Positions 1 through 14,403 of a stretch of DNA of 64,000 nucleotides are shown piece by piece. The notes under the pieces were generated by a model. It was given only the letters and a program-made list of their open reading frames with translations. It made no database searches and was not told the DNA's origin. Positions within the stretch are counted from its first letter, which is position 1, and each line of letters opens with the position of its first letter. The DNA is from Wyeomyia smithii. Its lineage: Eukaryota; Arthropoda; Insecta; Diptera; Culicidae. The stretch is from positions 163,568,342 to 163,632,341 of the forward strand of contig NC_073694.1 of assembly GCF_029784165.1 (NCBI RefSeq), given 5' to 3'. The translations under genes were made by a program, and so were the position numbers.

Positions 1-597
1 GCCAATCACTACCTCTCTTCCCAAGCACAGTCGACACTAACGGATACAATCGATCTGACTTTGTTGTTATTGTTGTTGTCACTTTCTGTTTCCGATGTTT
101 ATGCTGCTGCTAGCGGAAAAAACCTTGCAAATATGCATTTTTTTGTTGGTGTTAATATTACGACAGCGGCCGGCGCCCCATAATTCTGATTCCAAAACCG
201 CACCAGTGACATGCGGACGCTAGGTGATAGCAGCTGAAAGGAGGAAATACAAAATAGTACCGGTCATCTCGTGCCGGTTTCACCCGTAATGCTGGTGGCT
301 TTAGTAGTAAATGGCTACTGCAAAACACTTAAATGGCTGGAATTCTGGACGGACTAACCAGGAAACTATAATCGGCAACTGGCACCTTTTGGTGCCTCTA
401 AATTTTGGTACAGAAGCGGCAAATTGAATTTTCTGTTTTACCAAATGCTGCTGCTAGCGGAAAAAACCTTGCAAAAATGCATGTTTGTGTTGGTGTTAAT
501 ATTATGACAGCGGCCGGTGCAGCTTTCAAGAAACATTTGTCTCTACCATTCCATCATCTATGTAGCCCATCCCTCTTTCTATTTATCTGACGAAGCC

Positions 598-957
598 TTT
601 TTTTTTTTTCTTATTCTCGTTTATTTTCCGTCGGTCTAGTTCCGCCACTGTTGTGGCCAATCACCGACGCCCAGGGAGGCGACTCCACACCCAGGACCCT
701 AACTCACGACCCGTTTATTAACGGACCGGCGCCAACGGCTTTACTTCCTCATGCGATGGAAGGCGTGATCCCAGAGATTTTTCGCCTCAGAAAATCTCCC
801 GGTGTCGGCTAGGCTAGGATTGAATCTAGACCAGTTGGGTTGGTTGTGAGTGGATCACGCCACCTCACAACCATCGACACCTATGTCGGCGGTGGGATTC
901 GAACCCAGGCGTCGAGCGTGGTTGACGGAGACGTTACCAACCACACTAGGCCCCCGC
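598..957 (-). mobile_element. tRNA-derived SINE inserted in the satellite
   Basis: The 360-bp insert is flanked by a perfect 12-bp target duplication TCTGACGAAGCC at 586-597 and 958-969. On the minus strand it starts near GGGGGCCTAGTGTGGTTGG, has the Pol III B box GGTTCGAATCCC (894-905 on the plus strand), and ends in a poly(A) tail, seen as the T run from 598. Removing it restores the 436-bp spacing of the satellite stem-loops. The tRNA-like head and A-rich tail fit a dipteran SINE; the subfamily is not recognised. Confidence 0.9.
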
Positions 958-973
958 TCTGACGAAGCCTTGG

Positions 974-1010
974 TATAAAACGTATCGTTCGAACATTTCA
1001 CCCCATCAGT
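974..1010 (+). promoter_or_regulatory. TATA + initiator-like block repeated in the satellite
   Basis: TATAAAA at 974-980 is followed by TCAGT at 1006-1010, the arthropod initiator consensus, with the putative +1 A at 1008. The first T of TATA lies 34 nt upstream of that A, slightly longer than the usual 30-31. The same block recurs with TATAAAA at 1665, 2356 and 3048, once per 691-bp unit. Sequence between the two motifs is nearly invariant among copies. It is a candidate Pol II core promoter by motif only; transcription is not shown. Confidence 0.5.
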
Positions 1011-1188
1011 TTCATTATTAAACCGTACCGGATACATACGGACGCTCGGTGTTAGCAGCTAAAAGGAGGAAAAACAAAATAGTACCGGTCATCTCGTGCC
1101 GGTTTGACCCGTGATGCTGGTGGCTACTGCAAAGTACTAAAATGGCTGGAATTCTGGACGGAAACCAGTAAACAAGAAATCGGCAACT

Positions 1189-1204
1189 GGCACCTTTTGG
1201 TGCC
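1189..1204 (+). other. Recurrent 6-bp stem / 4-nt loop element (nine copies)
   Basis: GGCACC-TTTT-GGTGCC is a perfect hairpin at 381, 1189, 1444, 1880, 2135 and 2571. Variants occur at 2827 (last base changed), 3263 (a G.U pair) and 3543 (two changes). Geometry (6-bp stem opening GG and closing CC, 4-nt U-rich loop) resembles the stem-loop at histone mRNA 3' ends, but the inner stem does not match the usual histone consensus and no histone ORF is present. Function unknown. Confidence 0.6.
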
Positions 1205-3717
1205 TCGCAGTTTTATAATAGAAGCGGTTAGTTGAATTTTATGTTTTACAATTGCTGTTGCTAGCGAAAAAAAAACCTTGCAAAAATGCATGTTTATGTT
1301 GATGTTAATTTCACGACAGCGCTAGGTGTTAGCAGCTGAAAGGAGGAAAGACAAAATAGTACCGGTCATCTCGTGCCGGTTTCACCCGTTATGTTGGTGG
1401 CTTTTAGTAGATTAACCAGAAAACAACAATGTAATCGGCAACTGGCACCTTTTGGTGCCTCTAAATTTTGTTACAGAAGCGGCAAATTGAATTTTCTGTT
1501 TTACCAAATGCTGCTGCTAGCGGAAAAAACCTTGCAAAAATGCATGTTTGTGTTGGTGTTAATATTATGACAGCGGCCTGCGCAGCTTTCAAGAAACATT
1601 TGTCTCTACCATTCCATCATCTATGTAGCCCATCCCTCTTTCTATTTATCTGACGAAGCCTTGGTATAAAACGTATCGTTCGAACATTTCACCCCATCAG
1701 TTTCATTACTAAACCGTACCGGGTACATACGGACGCTCGGTGTTAGCAGCTAAAAGGAGGAAAAACAAAATAGTACCAGTCATCTCGTGCCGGTTTGACC
1801 CGTAATGCTGGTGGCTACTGCAAAATACTAAAATGGCTGGAATTCTGGACGGAAACCAGTAAACAAGAAATCGGCAACTGGCACCTTTTGGTGCCTCGCA
1901 GTTTTATAATAGAAGCGGTTAGTTGAATTTTATGTTTTACAATTGCTGTTGCTAGCGGAAAAAAACCTTGCAAAAATGCATGTTCATGTTGATGTTAATT
2001 TCACGACAGCGCCAGGGTGTTAGCAGCTGAAAGGAGGAAAGACAAAATAGTACCGGTCATCTCGTGCCGGTTTCACCCGTTATGCTGGTGGCTTTTAGTA
2101 GATTAACCAGAAAACAACAATGTTATCGGCAACTGGCACCTTTTGGTGCCTCTAAATTTTGTTACAGAAGCGGCAAATTGAATTTTCTGTTTTACCAAAT
2201 GCTGCTGCTAGCGGAAAAAACCTTGCAAAAATGCATGTTTGTGTTGGTGTTAATATTATGACAGCGGCCGGCGCAGCTTTCAAGAAACATTTGTGTCTAC
2301 CATTCCATCATCTATGTAGCCCATCCCTCTTTCTATTTATCTGACGAAGCCTTGGTATAAAACGTATCGTTCGAACATTTCACCCCATCAGTTTTATTAT
2401 TAAACCGTACCGGGTACATACGGACGCTCGGTGTTAGCAGCTAAAAGGAGGAAAAACAAAATAGTACCAGTCATCTCGTGCCGGTTTGACCCGTAATGCT
2501 GGTGGCTACTGCAAAATACTAAAATGGCTGGAATTCTGGACGGAAACCAGTAAACAAGAAATCGGCAACTGGCACCTTTTGGTGCCTCGCAGTTTTATAA
2601 TAGAAGCGGTTAGTTGAATTTTATGTTTTACAATTGCTGTTGCTAGCGGAAAAAAAACCTTGCAAAAATGCATGTTCATGTTGATGTTAATTTCACGACA
2701 GCGCCAGGATGTTAGCAGCTTAAAGGAGGAAAGACAAAATAGTACCGGTCATCTCGTGCCGGTTTCACCCGTTATGCTGGTGGCTTTTAGTAGATTAACC
2801 AGAAAACAACAATGTTATCGGCAACTGGCACCTTTTGGTGCATCTAAATTTTGTTACAGAAGCGGCATATTGAATTTTCTGTTTTACCAAATGCTGCTGC
2901 TAGCGGAAAAAACCTTGCAAAAATGCATGTTTGTGTTGGTGTTAATATAATGACAGCGGCCGGCGCAGCTTTCAAGAAACATTTGTCTCTACCATTCCAT
3001 CATCTATGTAGCCCATCCCTCTTTCTAATTATCTGACGAAGCCTTGGTATAAAACGTATCGTTCGAACATTTCACCCCATCAGTTTCATTATTAAACCGT
3101 ACCGGGTACATACGGACGCTCGGTGTTAGCAGCTAAAAGGAGGAAAAACAAAATAGTACCGGTCATCTCGTGCCGGTTTGACCCGTGATGCTGGTGGCTA
3201 CTGCAAAATACTAAAATGGCTGGAATTCTGGACGGAAACCAGTAAACAAGAAATCGGCAACTGGCGCCTTTTGGTGCCTCGCAGTTTTATAATAGAAGCG
3301 GTTAGTTGAATTTTATGTTTTACAATTGCTGTTGCAGGCGGAAAAAACCTTGCAAAAATGCATGTTTATGTTGATGTTAATTTCACAACAGCGCTAGGTG
3401 TTAGCAGCTGAAAGGAGGAAAGACAAAATAGTACCGGTCATCTCGTGCCGGTTTCACCCGTTATGCTGGTGGCTGTTAGTAATAAATGGCTACTGCAAAA
3501 TACTAAAATGGCTGGAATTCTGGACGAGAATAATCGGAAACTGGTACCTTTTGGAGCCTCGAAATTTTGTTACAGAAGTTTTGTAAAAGAAGCGTTGCAA
3601 TTCCCTCTACTATTTGCTTCAATGGAATATATTTTTTTTAAGAATACGGTAGTCAACGTCATGCGGTCGTGTCTTGAATACCACCCTCCTACTTTTTTTC
3701 AAAAATCATCATTTAGG

Positions 3718-3815
3718 AAGTATCGATACCGGTACTCATCTCTAGCAGTGAGTATCGATGCCAAAATACTCGATACCGGGACCCCTAGTATCGATACCGC
3801 TGGTATCGATACTAG
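3718..3815. repeat. Short cluster of GTATCGATACC-like palindromes
   Basis: TATCGATACC-type words occur about five times in roughly 95 bp (3721, 3752, 3769, 3789, 3803), with interspersed CGGTACTC and ACTAGATCG. The core is self-complementary. It sits just beyond the decayed right end of the satellite and before ferrochelatase. It could be a minisatellite or the terminal region of a DNA transposon; I see no transposase. Confidence 0.55.
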
Positions 3816-4046
3816 ATCGCCCATCCCTACCATTATCTGTGGTTTTATGTTGCGTAAACACAAGCCACGAAATAAGTGACCGCTGTTGTTGCCTTTCTGC
3901 TGAAGCACTTAGAGAGATATTCGAGTATACGTTATACTAGGATTAACAATCTGTTCACTCGAGTAGAACTACTAGAGGACAGCAATTTCATCTGAAACAG
4001 TTTGAGATTTTGTTTTAGTATAGCATTTACAACTTGTAACTCAACA

Positions 4047-5339
4047 ATGCTGGGACGTGTTTTTCTATCAAAAGGTTGGTGTTATACTGGTTAAATTTTA
4101 AGTGAGGCGAAAGAAAACACTAAAAGACGAATGATAATATTTTCTTTTAAGCCACGTATGCTAAGGTAAGATGTTTCGGAACACAAAGTGCTAATTATGC
4201 AAAGCCACGCACCGCTATCGTTATGCTCAATATGGGAGGACCACAGAATACGGACCAAGTTCACGATTATTTGCATAGAATTATGACAGATAGAGACATG
4301 ATTCAATTGCCAGTTCAAAGGTAGCTTATCGCATGTCTAATTCAACGCTCATTCTTATAATGTTTCTTGTTAACTCAGTAAACTCGGCCCATGGATCGCA
4401 AAACGACGTACTCCAGAAGTACAGAAAAAGTACTCTGAAATCGGTGGAGGATCACCAATTCTAAAATGGACAAATCTACAGGGAGAACTGCTGTGTAAGA
4501 AGTTGGACAATTTGTCACCGGAAACGGCCCCGCATAAGCATTACGTTGCGTTCCGTTATGTAACTCCGCTGACAGAGGATGCTTTGCATCAAGTGGAACA
4601 GGACCAACCGGAACGGGTGGTGCTTTTTTCTCAATATCCACAGTACAGCTGTGCTACGTCCGGTTCAAGTTTCAATGCAATTTTCACGCATTACAAGGCA
4701 AACAAAAATGGTCTCTCTAATGCTAAGTGGAGTATTATTGATCGTTGGGGAACTCATCCGCTGTTGGCAGAAACATTTGCCGATAATATTCGGCAAGAAC
4801 TAGCGAAATTTCCTAAAGAGAAGCAGAAAGACGTTATATTGCTTTTCTCGGCGCATTCACTGCCACTAAAGGCGGTCAACCGTGGGGACTCGTATCCCTC
4901 GGAAATCGGAGCCACGGTGCAAAATGTTATGGAAGCGCTGAACTTCTGCAACCCATACTGTTTGGTCTGGCAGTCGAAGGTAGGTCCACTGCCATGGTTA
5001 GAGCCCTTCACTGAGAATGCCATCAAAGGTTACATCAAGCAGGGCAAGAAAAATTTCATCCTAGTGCCTATTGCCTTTGTAAACGAACACATTGAAACGC
5101 TGCACGAGTTAGACATCGAGTACTGTCAGGAGCTTGCCCACGAGGTTGGGGCTGAGAAAATTGGCAGAGCCGCTGCTCCGAATGATCACCCATTGTTCAT
5201 CGATGCACTGACGGATATTGTGCAGAGCCATTTGCGGCGCGAGCATTCGGTGAATCCCAAGTTTCTGTTGCGCTGTCCTGCCTGTGTGAATGCTAAATGT
5301 TCTTCGAGCAAGCAGTGGTTCCGCGAGTTGTGCAATTAG
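4047..5339 (+). CDS. FECH: Ferrochelatase, mitochondrial
   Basis: Last step of haem synthesis: inserts Fe(II) into protoporphyrin IX at the inner mitochondrial membrane. Three exons, 4047-4074, 4152-4320 and 4379-5339, join in frame to 385 aa, a normal length. The start ATG gives a short basic leader (MLGRVFLSK) that fits a mitochondrial presequence. Exon 2 has the N-terminal NMGGP motif, exon 3 begins at LGPWIAKRRTPEVQ. Visible functional residues: the catalytic FSAHSLP histidine (about residue 225), the VPIAFVNEHIETLHELD segment, and the animal [2Fe-2S] ligands CPACVNAKC (365, 368, 373) plus the upstream cysteine in QYPQYSC (about 157). The exon 1 donor is GTTGGT, weaker than the others. 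No damage seen. A promoter is not obvious in the 180 bp between the repeats and the start. Confidence 0.96.
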
Positions 5340-6433
5340 GATCGGTTTAGTAACGATGTGATTTTCTGTTTTTCGTTCGGTGGAGGAGAGCATGGTTCCT
5401 TATGTATTTTTAGTAACATAATTTTTTTTCGTTTAACTGAGAGTATTTGATGGCTATCCGAAAACCGTTTCCGAACTTGTTTAAGCGATGATTTTATGCC
5501 TGAATATCAGAATCTATGATAGTATGTACATTATTTGAAGCATCGTAGTTTGGCTCATACGTCCTTTTCATTATTTTGCCGATACTCATCTCAAGGCAGC
5601 TGATATGGTTGGAGCATACGAGAATAATAACAGAGCATAATGCAGTAATGAGGGAAGAGATTCCTTCTCATTTCAGCAATTTCAATTGTTAGTGAGACTG
5701 AAGAGAACTGTTTGAGGACGCTACTATCCGTGAGCATTCCAGTTAGCTAAAGAGGGATGTAGGGTAGCATTAGGTACTGTATTAATTTGAAATGTTTCCT
5801 CTATTTTGGTCTTTTAGATACACTGTTTTGTTATTTGATTTTGCTTTAGCACTTTTGTTATACCGATTACTTAATGGTGATGCAAAATAACAAAACTGTA
5901 ATATTTTATAAAATTGCATGCTACGGTCACTCTTGCCCCACTTCACTCATGTAAACGCTGCAGCTACAGCTGCTCTCGCGTCGTTCACGGCTGCTGGTTA
6001 CTGTCTAATACATATATCTCTATCTTCGCCTGACCTCACCCTCATCCTTTCAGCACATTGACAGATTGCGAAAAATCAATTTTACGCAGGCCTCAGGATT
6101 GGATCACACTTTTTTCCGAGGTCGGTTCAGAATGTGAAAATTATCCCACTGCAGCTAGAAGTGCACCCGTTGGAAATATCCTTTTGCTATGATTAAACTG
6201 TGAAGTTACCGGTTTAATTGCGATCATGGAAATGTGTCTAAGCTTGAGGCGTAATTCGTTTTAGAATGTGAGCTGTTCTTCGAGAACGAAGAAATCTGAG
6301 AAGCAGGGAGCAATTGATTTTCATTTTAGAATTTTTCGCAGCTTCTATAAGCCAGTAACAGATATTAAACAGGAACTAAACGGGTGTTTGGAACAAGTTT
6401 AGCACTAGGACTTTCAACGGTTCAGAGAAAACG
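5340..6433. other. Intergenic: ferrochelatase 3' flank and RGS 5' flank
   Basis: About 1.1 kb without a supportable gene. The left part is AT-rich and likely holds the ferrochelatase 3' UTR. The right part, after about 6060, probably includes the RGS 5' UTR, because no stop or splice acceptor decides an upstream coding exon. No repeat recognised. Confidence 0.6.
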
Positions 6434-8093
6434 ATGGTCACGGCGAAGACAGTGGATACAGAGAAAGAACGGCTTACAAAGAAAATGTGTTCAAATAGTA
6501 GTACGGGTGGAAGTGGATCCGGTGGTGGTGTCTCTGGGCCATCGGTTAGTTTTAGTGCTGGAACCACCCATCATACGGCTCACAGCCAGGACGCCCCGAA
6601 TATTCTGGTCTACAAAAAGATGGAGTCCATTATTGATAAAATGCAAGCGGAAGGATCGGGAGTGTCTGTGCGCACGGTAAAAGCCTTCATGACTAAGGTC
6701 CCTTCAGTATTCACGGGGGCCGATCTTGTTGCTTGGATAATGCAGAACCTAACGGTCGATGATGTGACGGAAGCCTTGCACCTGGCACACCTTCTTGCGT
6801 CGCATGGTTATTTGTTTCCAATTGATGATCATCAACTAACCGTAAAAAACGACGGGACTTTCTACCGTTTCCAAACACCGTACTTCTGGCCTTCTAACTT
6901 TTGGGAGCCAGAAAACACTGACTATGCCATCTATCTTTGCAAGCGTACTATGCAAAATAAGACCAGGCTCGAGCTGGCAGATTATGAAGCAGAAAATCTA
7001 GCCAAACTGCAGAAAATGTTTTCACGTAAATGGGAATTTATTTTCATGCAAGCTGAAGCTCAAAGTAAGGTAGACAAAAAGCGAGATAAATTAGAGCGTA
7101 AGGTATTGGATTCGCAGGAGCGAGCCTTCTGGGACGTGCATCGTCCTATGCCTGGCTGTGTCAACACGACTGAAGTGGATATAAAGAAGGCCTATCGGCG
7201 AGGTGCCTCGAGTTTGGGTTCCGGTTCTGCTGGTACGGCAGCCAACAGTAATCCGAGTGAGACGATGACCAAGACAATCAAATTACTAAATCAACGACTC
7301 GAGCGACGGACGATTAAAGTATCCAAGGTGGCCGAGTCGTAAGTTGTCTGATTTCATTGATAACATATAGGTACAATCATAATTCTATTATCCATTTACA
7401 GGTACGTTTCATACCTTGAACAGTACGGTGAGTTTGATTATTTTTTAACTGCTCCAGAGTATCCTAATCCATGGCAGTCTGATAGCACGGAGTTATGGGA
7501 CTCCGAAAAACAAGGGTAGGTTTGTGTTAACTTACACACTTGGAAAAAAATACTATATTTAATTTTTACAGCAAAGATATCCCAATGAAACGAGTTAAAC
7601 GCTGGGGATTCAGTTTGCGAGAACTTTTGAACGACCCGGTAGGACGGGAACAATTTACAAAATTTCTTGATAAAGAGTTTAGTGGTGAAAATTTGAAGTA
7701 AGACTTGCTTTTTTGCAGCATTGATACCTTTTTCAATCGTCATTTTTTTCGAACAGGTTTTGGGAAGCGATTCAGGACATGAAAGCTCAACCCCAGTCCA
7801 AAATTAAGGACGCTGCGAACGCCATCTGGAACGAGTATCTTGCGCCGGACGCGGCCTGCCCTGTCAACATAGACTCCAAATCCCTTGAGCTTGCCCGGGA
7901 CGCCATCAGCGGCGGTACGGTTAGCCAGAGCCGCTGGTGTTTCGATGTGGCCGCCGATCACGTGTTCTATCTGATGAAGTCCGACTCGTACTCGCGCTAT
8001 CTACGCTCCGATATGTACAAGGAGTACCTCAACGGCTCCAAAAAGAAGGTAAAATCCATACCGAACTTATTTGGCGTGAAGATCAATTACTAG
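6434..8093 (+). CDS. RGS7: R7-family regulator of G-protein signalling (RGS6/7/9/11 type)
   Basis: GTPase-activating protein for G-alpha i/o that works as a dimer with G-beta-5. Four exons, 6434-7338, 7402-7515, 7572-7697 and 7757-8093, give 493 aa, the usual R7 length. Order of domains: Ser/Gly-rich N-terminus (about 20-55), DEP (about 63-152), R7H helical region, G-gamma-like domain (about 270-335, with YLEQYGEFDYFLTAPEYPNPW), then the RGS box from RVKRWGFSLRELLNDPVGREQF through FWEAIQDM and SDSYSRYLRSDMY. It ends in KSIPNLFGVKINY. All four splice junctions are GT-AG and keep frame. The start is the first ATG of the long frame; an additional 5' exon cannot be excluded. The Drosophila counterpart is the single R7 RGS gene. 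Expected membrane/neuronal role is from the family. Confidence 0.95.
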
Positions 8094-11240
<3,147 letters not shown>

Positions 11241-12242
11241 TTACGCGACATCCGTTGCATCCGAAATACCCCTCTCTGTGATAACAAAGTAACACTCACC
11301 AGGTGGCACCGCAGGGCTAAAAAGCAGCCGACAAAGCCGTTGATTTGAGTCCTCTAGCCGACTGATTTGCAGCCGTGTGTGAACCAGGCTGGCCCAGGAG
11401 AGACCCAGAGCTGGTACGATTTTCTCCTCATCCAGGGAGAAGCTGTCGATCACCGAACGTACTTGATTGGTACATATGACTGCAAAATCGAACTGCTCTT
11501 GGAGTGAATGCAACGCGCGAACCACACGGCGGAAAGAATGGGCACGTTCAACGTAGTTTTGTTCTTCGACATACACCGCAGTTATGGAATCAATAATAAG
11601 CAACCCAATTGGATTGTTTTCCAGCAAAACCGGAAGTCGCTCACTAATGCACAGTTCGAGGGAGGTCTGTTTAAAATAATGCGTTATCTAATAGATGATA
11701 AATTTCGTAGCTTGTAAAGGGGGCACATATTTTTCAAACATCTTATTAATGCTCTCCTTTCCGTGTACACTCAAATCAACTAGTACTTACCGGGCTGTGC
11801 AAATGCTCAACGAAGATATTATCTGTCAAATTGTAGCCCCCCTTGCTAGCTCCGGGAAAATCTTTTTTTATTGCATGTTCCATCTGAACGATTCGCCCGG
11901 ACGGGAAAGTATGCTCTGTGCTTATATACACCACACCTTTTGGAGGTGTCGAAGTAATTTGAGATACCAACGCTAAATGTAGTGCTAGCTGCGTTTTACC
12001 GGAACCGGCTTCACCTGCTATTTCAAAAATGCCACGTGAACTTATACCGCCACCTGTGAGTTTATCGAGATATCGTACCCCAAACCGAATCCGGCGCCAG
12101 CGTCGTTCGAGTGTCGTTAACGTTTGTTTTGCTGAAAGATTAGGTACCACTTTATCTTGTCGAACTACCTATTATAGCCTAATTAACGAAGCTCACCGGT
12201 GATGATGTTTACTGAACCTATGGCTTGTTTAGTTGCTTCCAT
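11241..12242 (-). CDS. XRCC3: RAD51 paralogue XRCC3 (spindle-B)
   Basis: RecA-fold ATPase of homologous recombination; partners RAD51C and helps RAD51 filament function in DNA repair and meiosis. Exons on the minus strand: 12197-12242, 11791-12131 and 11666-11241, with clean GT-AG junctions, 270 aa. Walker A is GEAGSGKT (about 55-62) and Walker B is LLIIDSI (Asp about 155). Family signatures: TEHTFPSGRI, NIFVEHLHSP, CTNQVRSVIDS, VPALGLSWA and the C-terminal FSPAVPPGECYFVITERGISD. These fit XRCC3 better than RAD51C or RAD51D. The N-terminus is short: only about 30 residues precede the core, so most of the usual N-terminal helical domain is missing, or an upstream exon was not seen. The TAA stop overlaps a GTAAGT that could act as a donor, but the protein already has a complete C-terminus. 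Confidence 0.93.
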
Positions 12243-12770
12243 ATCGGTTATTGAAGAATAAATTCACAGAGTTCTCCCGCGTTGCTATTCAGCAACAAGA
12301 AACGTTATATGTTATTTGTATGACAATCGCCCGCATTCATTTTCACTAGAAGTTCAAAATTATTAGAAGTTCAGAATACCGTGGATTTAACGATTTGTTG
12401 TAACTCAACAAAGATCAAACATGTCCAAAACAAGCGAACGGTTACAGTCTACACCATTTGAACTTTACACCGTTTTCATTTCACCACAGCGAAAGCAAAA
12501 CGAACAAAACAGAGTAAAAGCAGAGTTGCCAAAAATATTTTGGGTAGCAGATGGCATTATGTGGTATTTTTAGAACATGCTATTGTCGCTGCAGCATAAC
12601 TCTGCGATTCGCTGGTGAGTCCAGCGACGCGAAGATTTCCAGCGATGTCATTTGTATGATTATTTCTCGCACAGTACAATGCAGTTTTAATGTTCTTTCA
12701 TTAAATTGACCATTTTGCGACTAGAAAACAATCAAAACTATTAGAAAATATTATAGTGGCATATTTCGGG
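12243..12770. other. XRCC3 5' flank and pre-insertion sequence
   Basis: No gene seen. The stretch around 12590-12650 (CGATTCGCTGG, CCAGCGACGCGAAGATTTCCAGC) is loosely the inverse of 17618-17665 on the other side of the retroelement, so both may be halves of an older foldback repeat split by the insertion. CATATTTCGGG at 12760-12770 is the 5' target duplication. Confidence 0.5.
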
Positions 12771-13190
12771 GGTCGGTTCGGGTCGAGTATTCGTCGCGTG
12801 CGGTTGTCTCTTTATCTCCGCAAACGAACGATCAAAGCCTTGAGCGCTTTTGTTCTAAGACGCTTTATCTTTTCACGAGTTACGCAGTCCAAACAGTTTC
12901 TGTTTGTTGCAAGTCTGAATATTTGTGGTGGAAATTTATCGGTGACATTTTATACTACGGAAACCCAGTCGAAAATTATTCGATAGCGTGATTAAAAACG
13001 GTCCGTTGAGCTTGCTCCGGACCGGTTTAGTCTCTGATTGAACGCCATTTTTGTTCTGTGACCGCGTGTTTGCAAGCCTGTGAAAGAGGTTAGAAACTAT
13101 CGTCGCTCGCGCCGCGTGTTTCTTTTGTTGGCAATTTAGTTTTCCGTTGTCCAAATATTTCGCACGGCATAGAGGTCGTTGACATCAAAT

Positions 13191-14403
13191 ATGTCTGAGC
13201 CCGACCCGGTTCCGGGCGGGAGTGCGTTCGGATTTCGAGGTGGAACGATTGACGGCACTTCAACTAGGAGAACGCTGCCATTATGGATGGACACAAGTGA
13301 TAACCACGGTGAGCTAACGGTTTTACGGATGGAGGCATTAAATGGAAAACTACCTCGTAACCCTTTCACCATTCGCACGTCCGTTGAACTGTGCGTCGGT
13401 GGAAAAATCGTAGGACCCTTTCCGGAAAACAGAGGCGAATATTATTCCCTGAAAGTGAAAAATGATAACCACGTTTCTAAACTACTGGCCCTCACTGAAC
13501 TAGCAGACAAAACCAAAGTAAAAATCATTCCTCATCCCACTTTAAATACCTGCAAATACGTTGTGTCCTGTCCGGATGTGATAGATATGTCTGAGCAAGA
13601 ACTGTTAAACTCATTATCGAAGTATGGTGTATTGGCGATAAGACGCTTCACCCGCCGAGATGGTGACAGATTTGTTAACACTCCTTCAATGATTTTAACT
13701 ATAAGGGGAACCGTCGTACCGGACTATATCGATTTTGGATACCTAAGAGTGAGCACGAGACCGTATTACCCATCGCCGATGACCTGCTACCGATGTTGGG
13801 CATTTGGTCATACGCGCACACGATGCCAGGCGCCAGCGGCTGTATGTGGAAACTGTTCCAACAGCCACTCTCTTGAGGAAAATCAACTATGTCTGAACAC
13901 ACAACTATGTAGTCGATGTGACAGCAATGAGCATAGTATAAACAGTAAAATCTGCCCCGTCTTTATAAAAGAAAAGGACATTCAGAGAATCCGTGTCGAT
14001 CGTGGACTGGGCTACCCAGCTGCTCGGCGTTTATACGAGTCAGAACATGGCTCTAACAGTTACGCTACCGTCGCTAACGCTAGTAATCTTCGACGATTTA
14101 ACCAGGAAACTCGCAGAAAAAACAGATAGAATCAAGGAATTAGAAAATGGGAAGAATAACAGACTACAAGTAGTGTCGGCCAATGGTACAATTGAAGATT
14201 TGGTTAAGGAAGTACAGCAGCTAAAGAAGCAAGAATACCAGAAAGACCGGGAAATCAATGTTTTAAGGGGGATCTTGAATAATTTACGAAGTGCAACGAA
14301 TACTGAAAATCAATCGACTATCCTAGATACAAACAAAACCTTGCAAAGCACCAGTCAAACCCAGAATCAGCGAAAGGGTAAAACCACCAACAAGATAGGA
14401 TAA
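13191..14403 (+). pseudogene. Non-LTR ORF1, Gag-like zinc-knuckle protein (frameshifted)
   Basis: Nucleic-acid-binding ORF1p of the element. The best ATG is 13191; an upstream TTG is in the same frame. The frame runs to 14129 and contains the RNA-binding-like region and three CCHC-type knuckles (CYRCWAFGHTRTRCQ, CGNCSNSHSL..C, CSRCDSNEHSINSKICP). Coding then resumes in another frame (about 14085-14402) with a basic, coiled-coil-like Gln/Lys-rich tail, so one frameshift lies in 14085-14129. Next to it the endonuclease-coding DNA is absent. Confidence 0.85.

Larger units (their letters stand above)
1..3600 (+). repeat. Tandem satellite array, 691-bp higher-order unit
   Basis: Near-identical blocks recur at a 691-bp period; for example the block at 1373 recurs at 2064 and about 2755. 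Each unit is a dimer of two related halves that share the blocks GTTAGCAGCT, AGGAGGAAA and TCTCGTGCCGG, the palindromic GGCACCTTTTGGTGCC, and CTTGCAAAAATGCATG. Half A begins with a TATAAAA/initiator-like block; half B lacks it. Stem-loop starts alternate at 255 and 436 bp, which sums to 691. The array is open at the left edge of the window and decays after about 3560. No long reading frame is conserved; short frames of 60-65 codons recur only because the DNA recurs. I cannot assign it to a named satellite family. Confidence 0.93.

Noticed and set aside
405..3036. Series of 60-65 codon ORFs in the satellite
   Set aside because: They recur only because the DNA repeats; overlapping frames are equally repeated and none has a domain or a preferred frame.
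974..3060. Degenerate histone gene cluster
   Set aside because: Promoter block and stem-loop suggested it, but no H1, H2A, H2B, H3 or H4 peptide is readable in any frame; kept only as a finding on structure.
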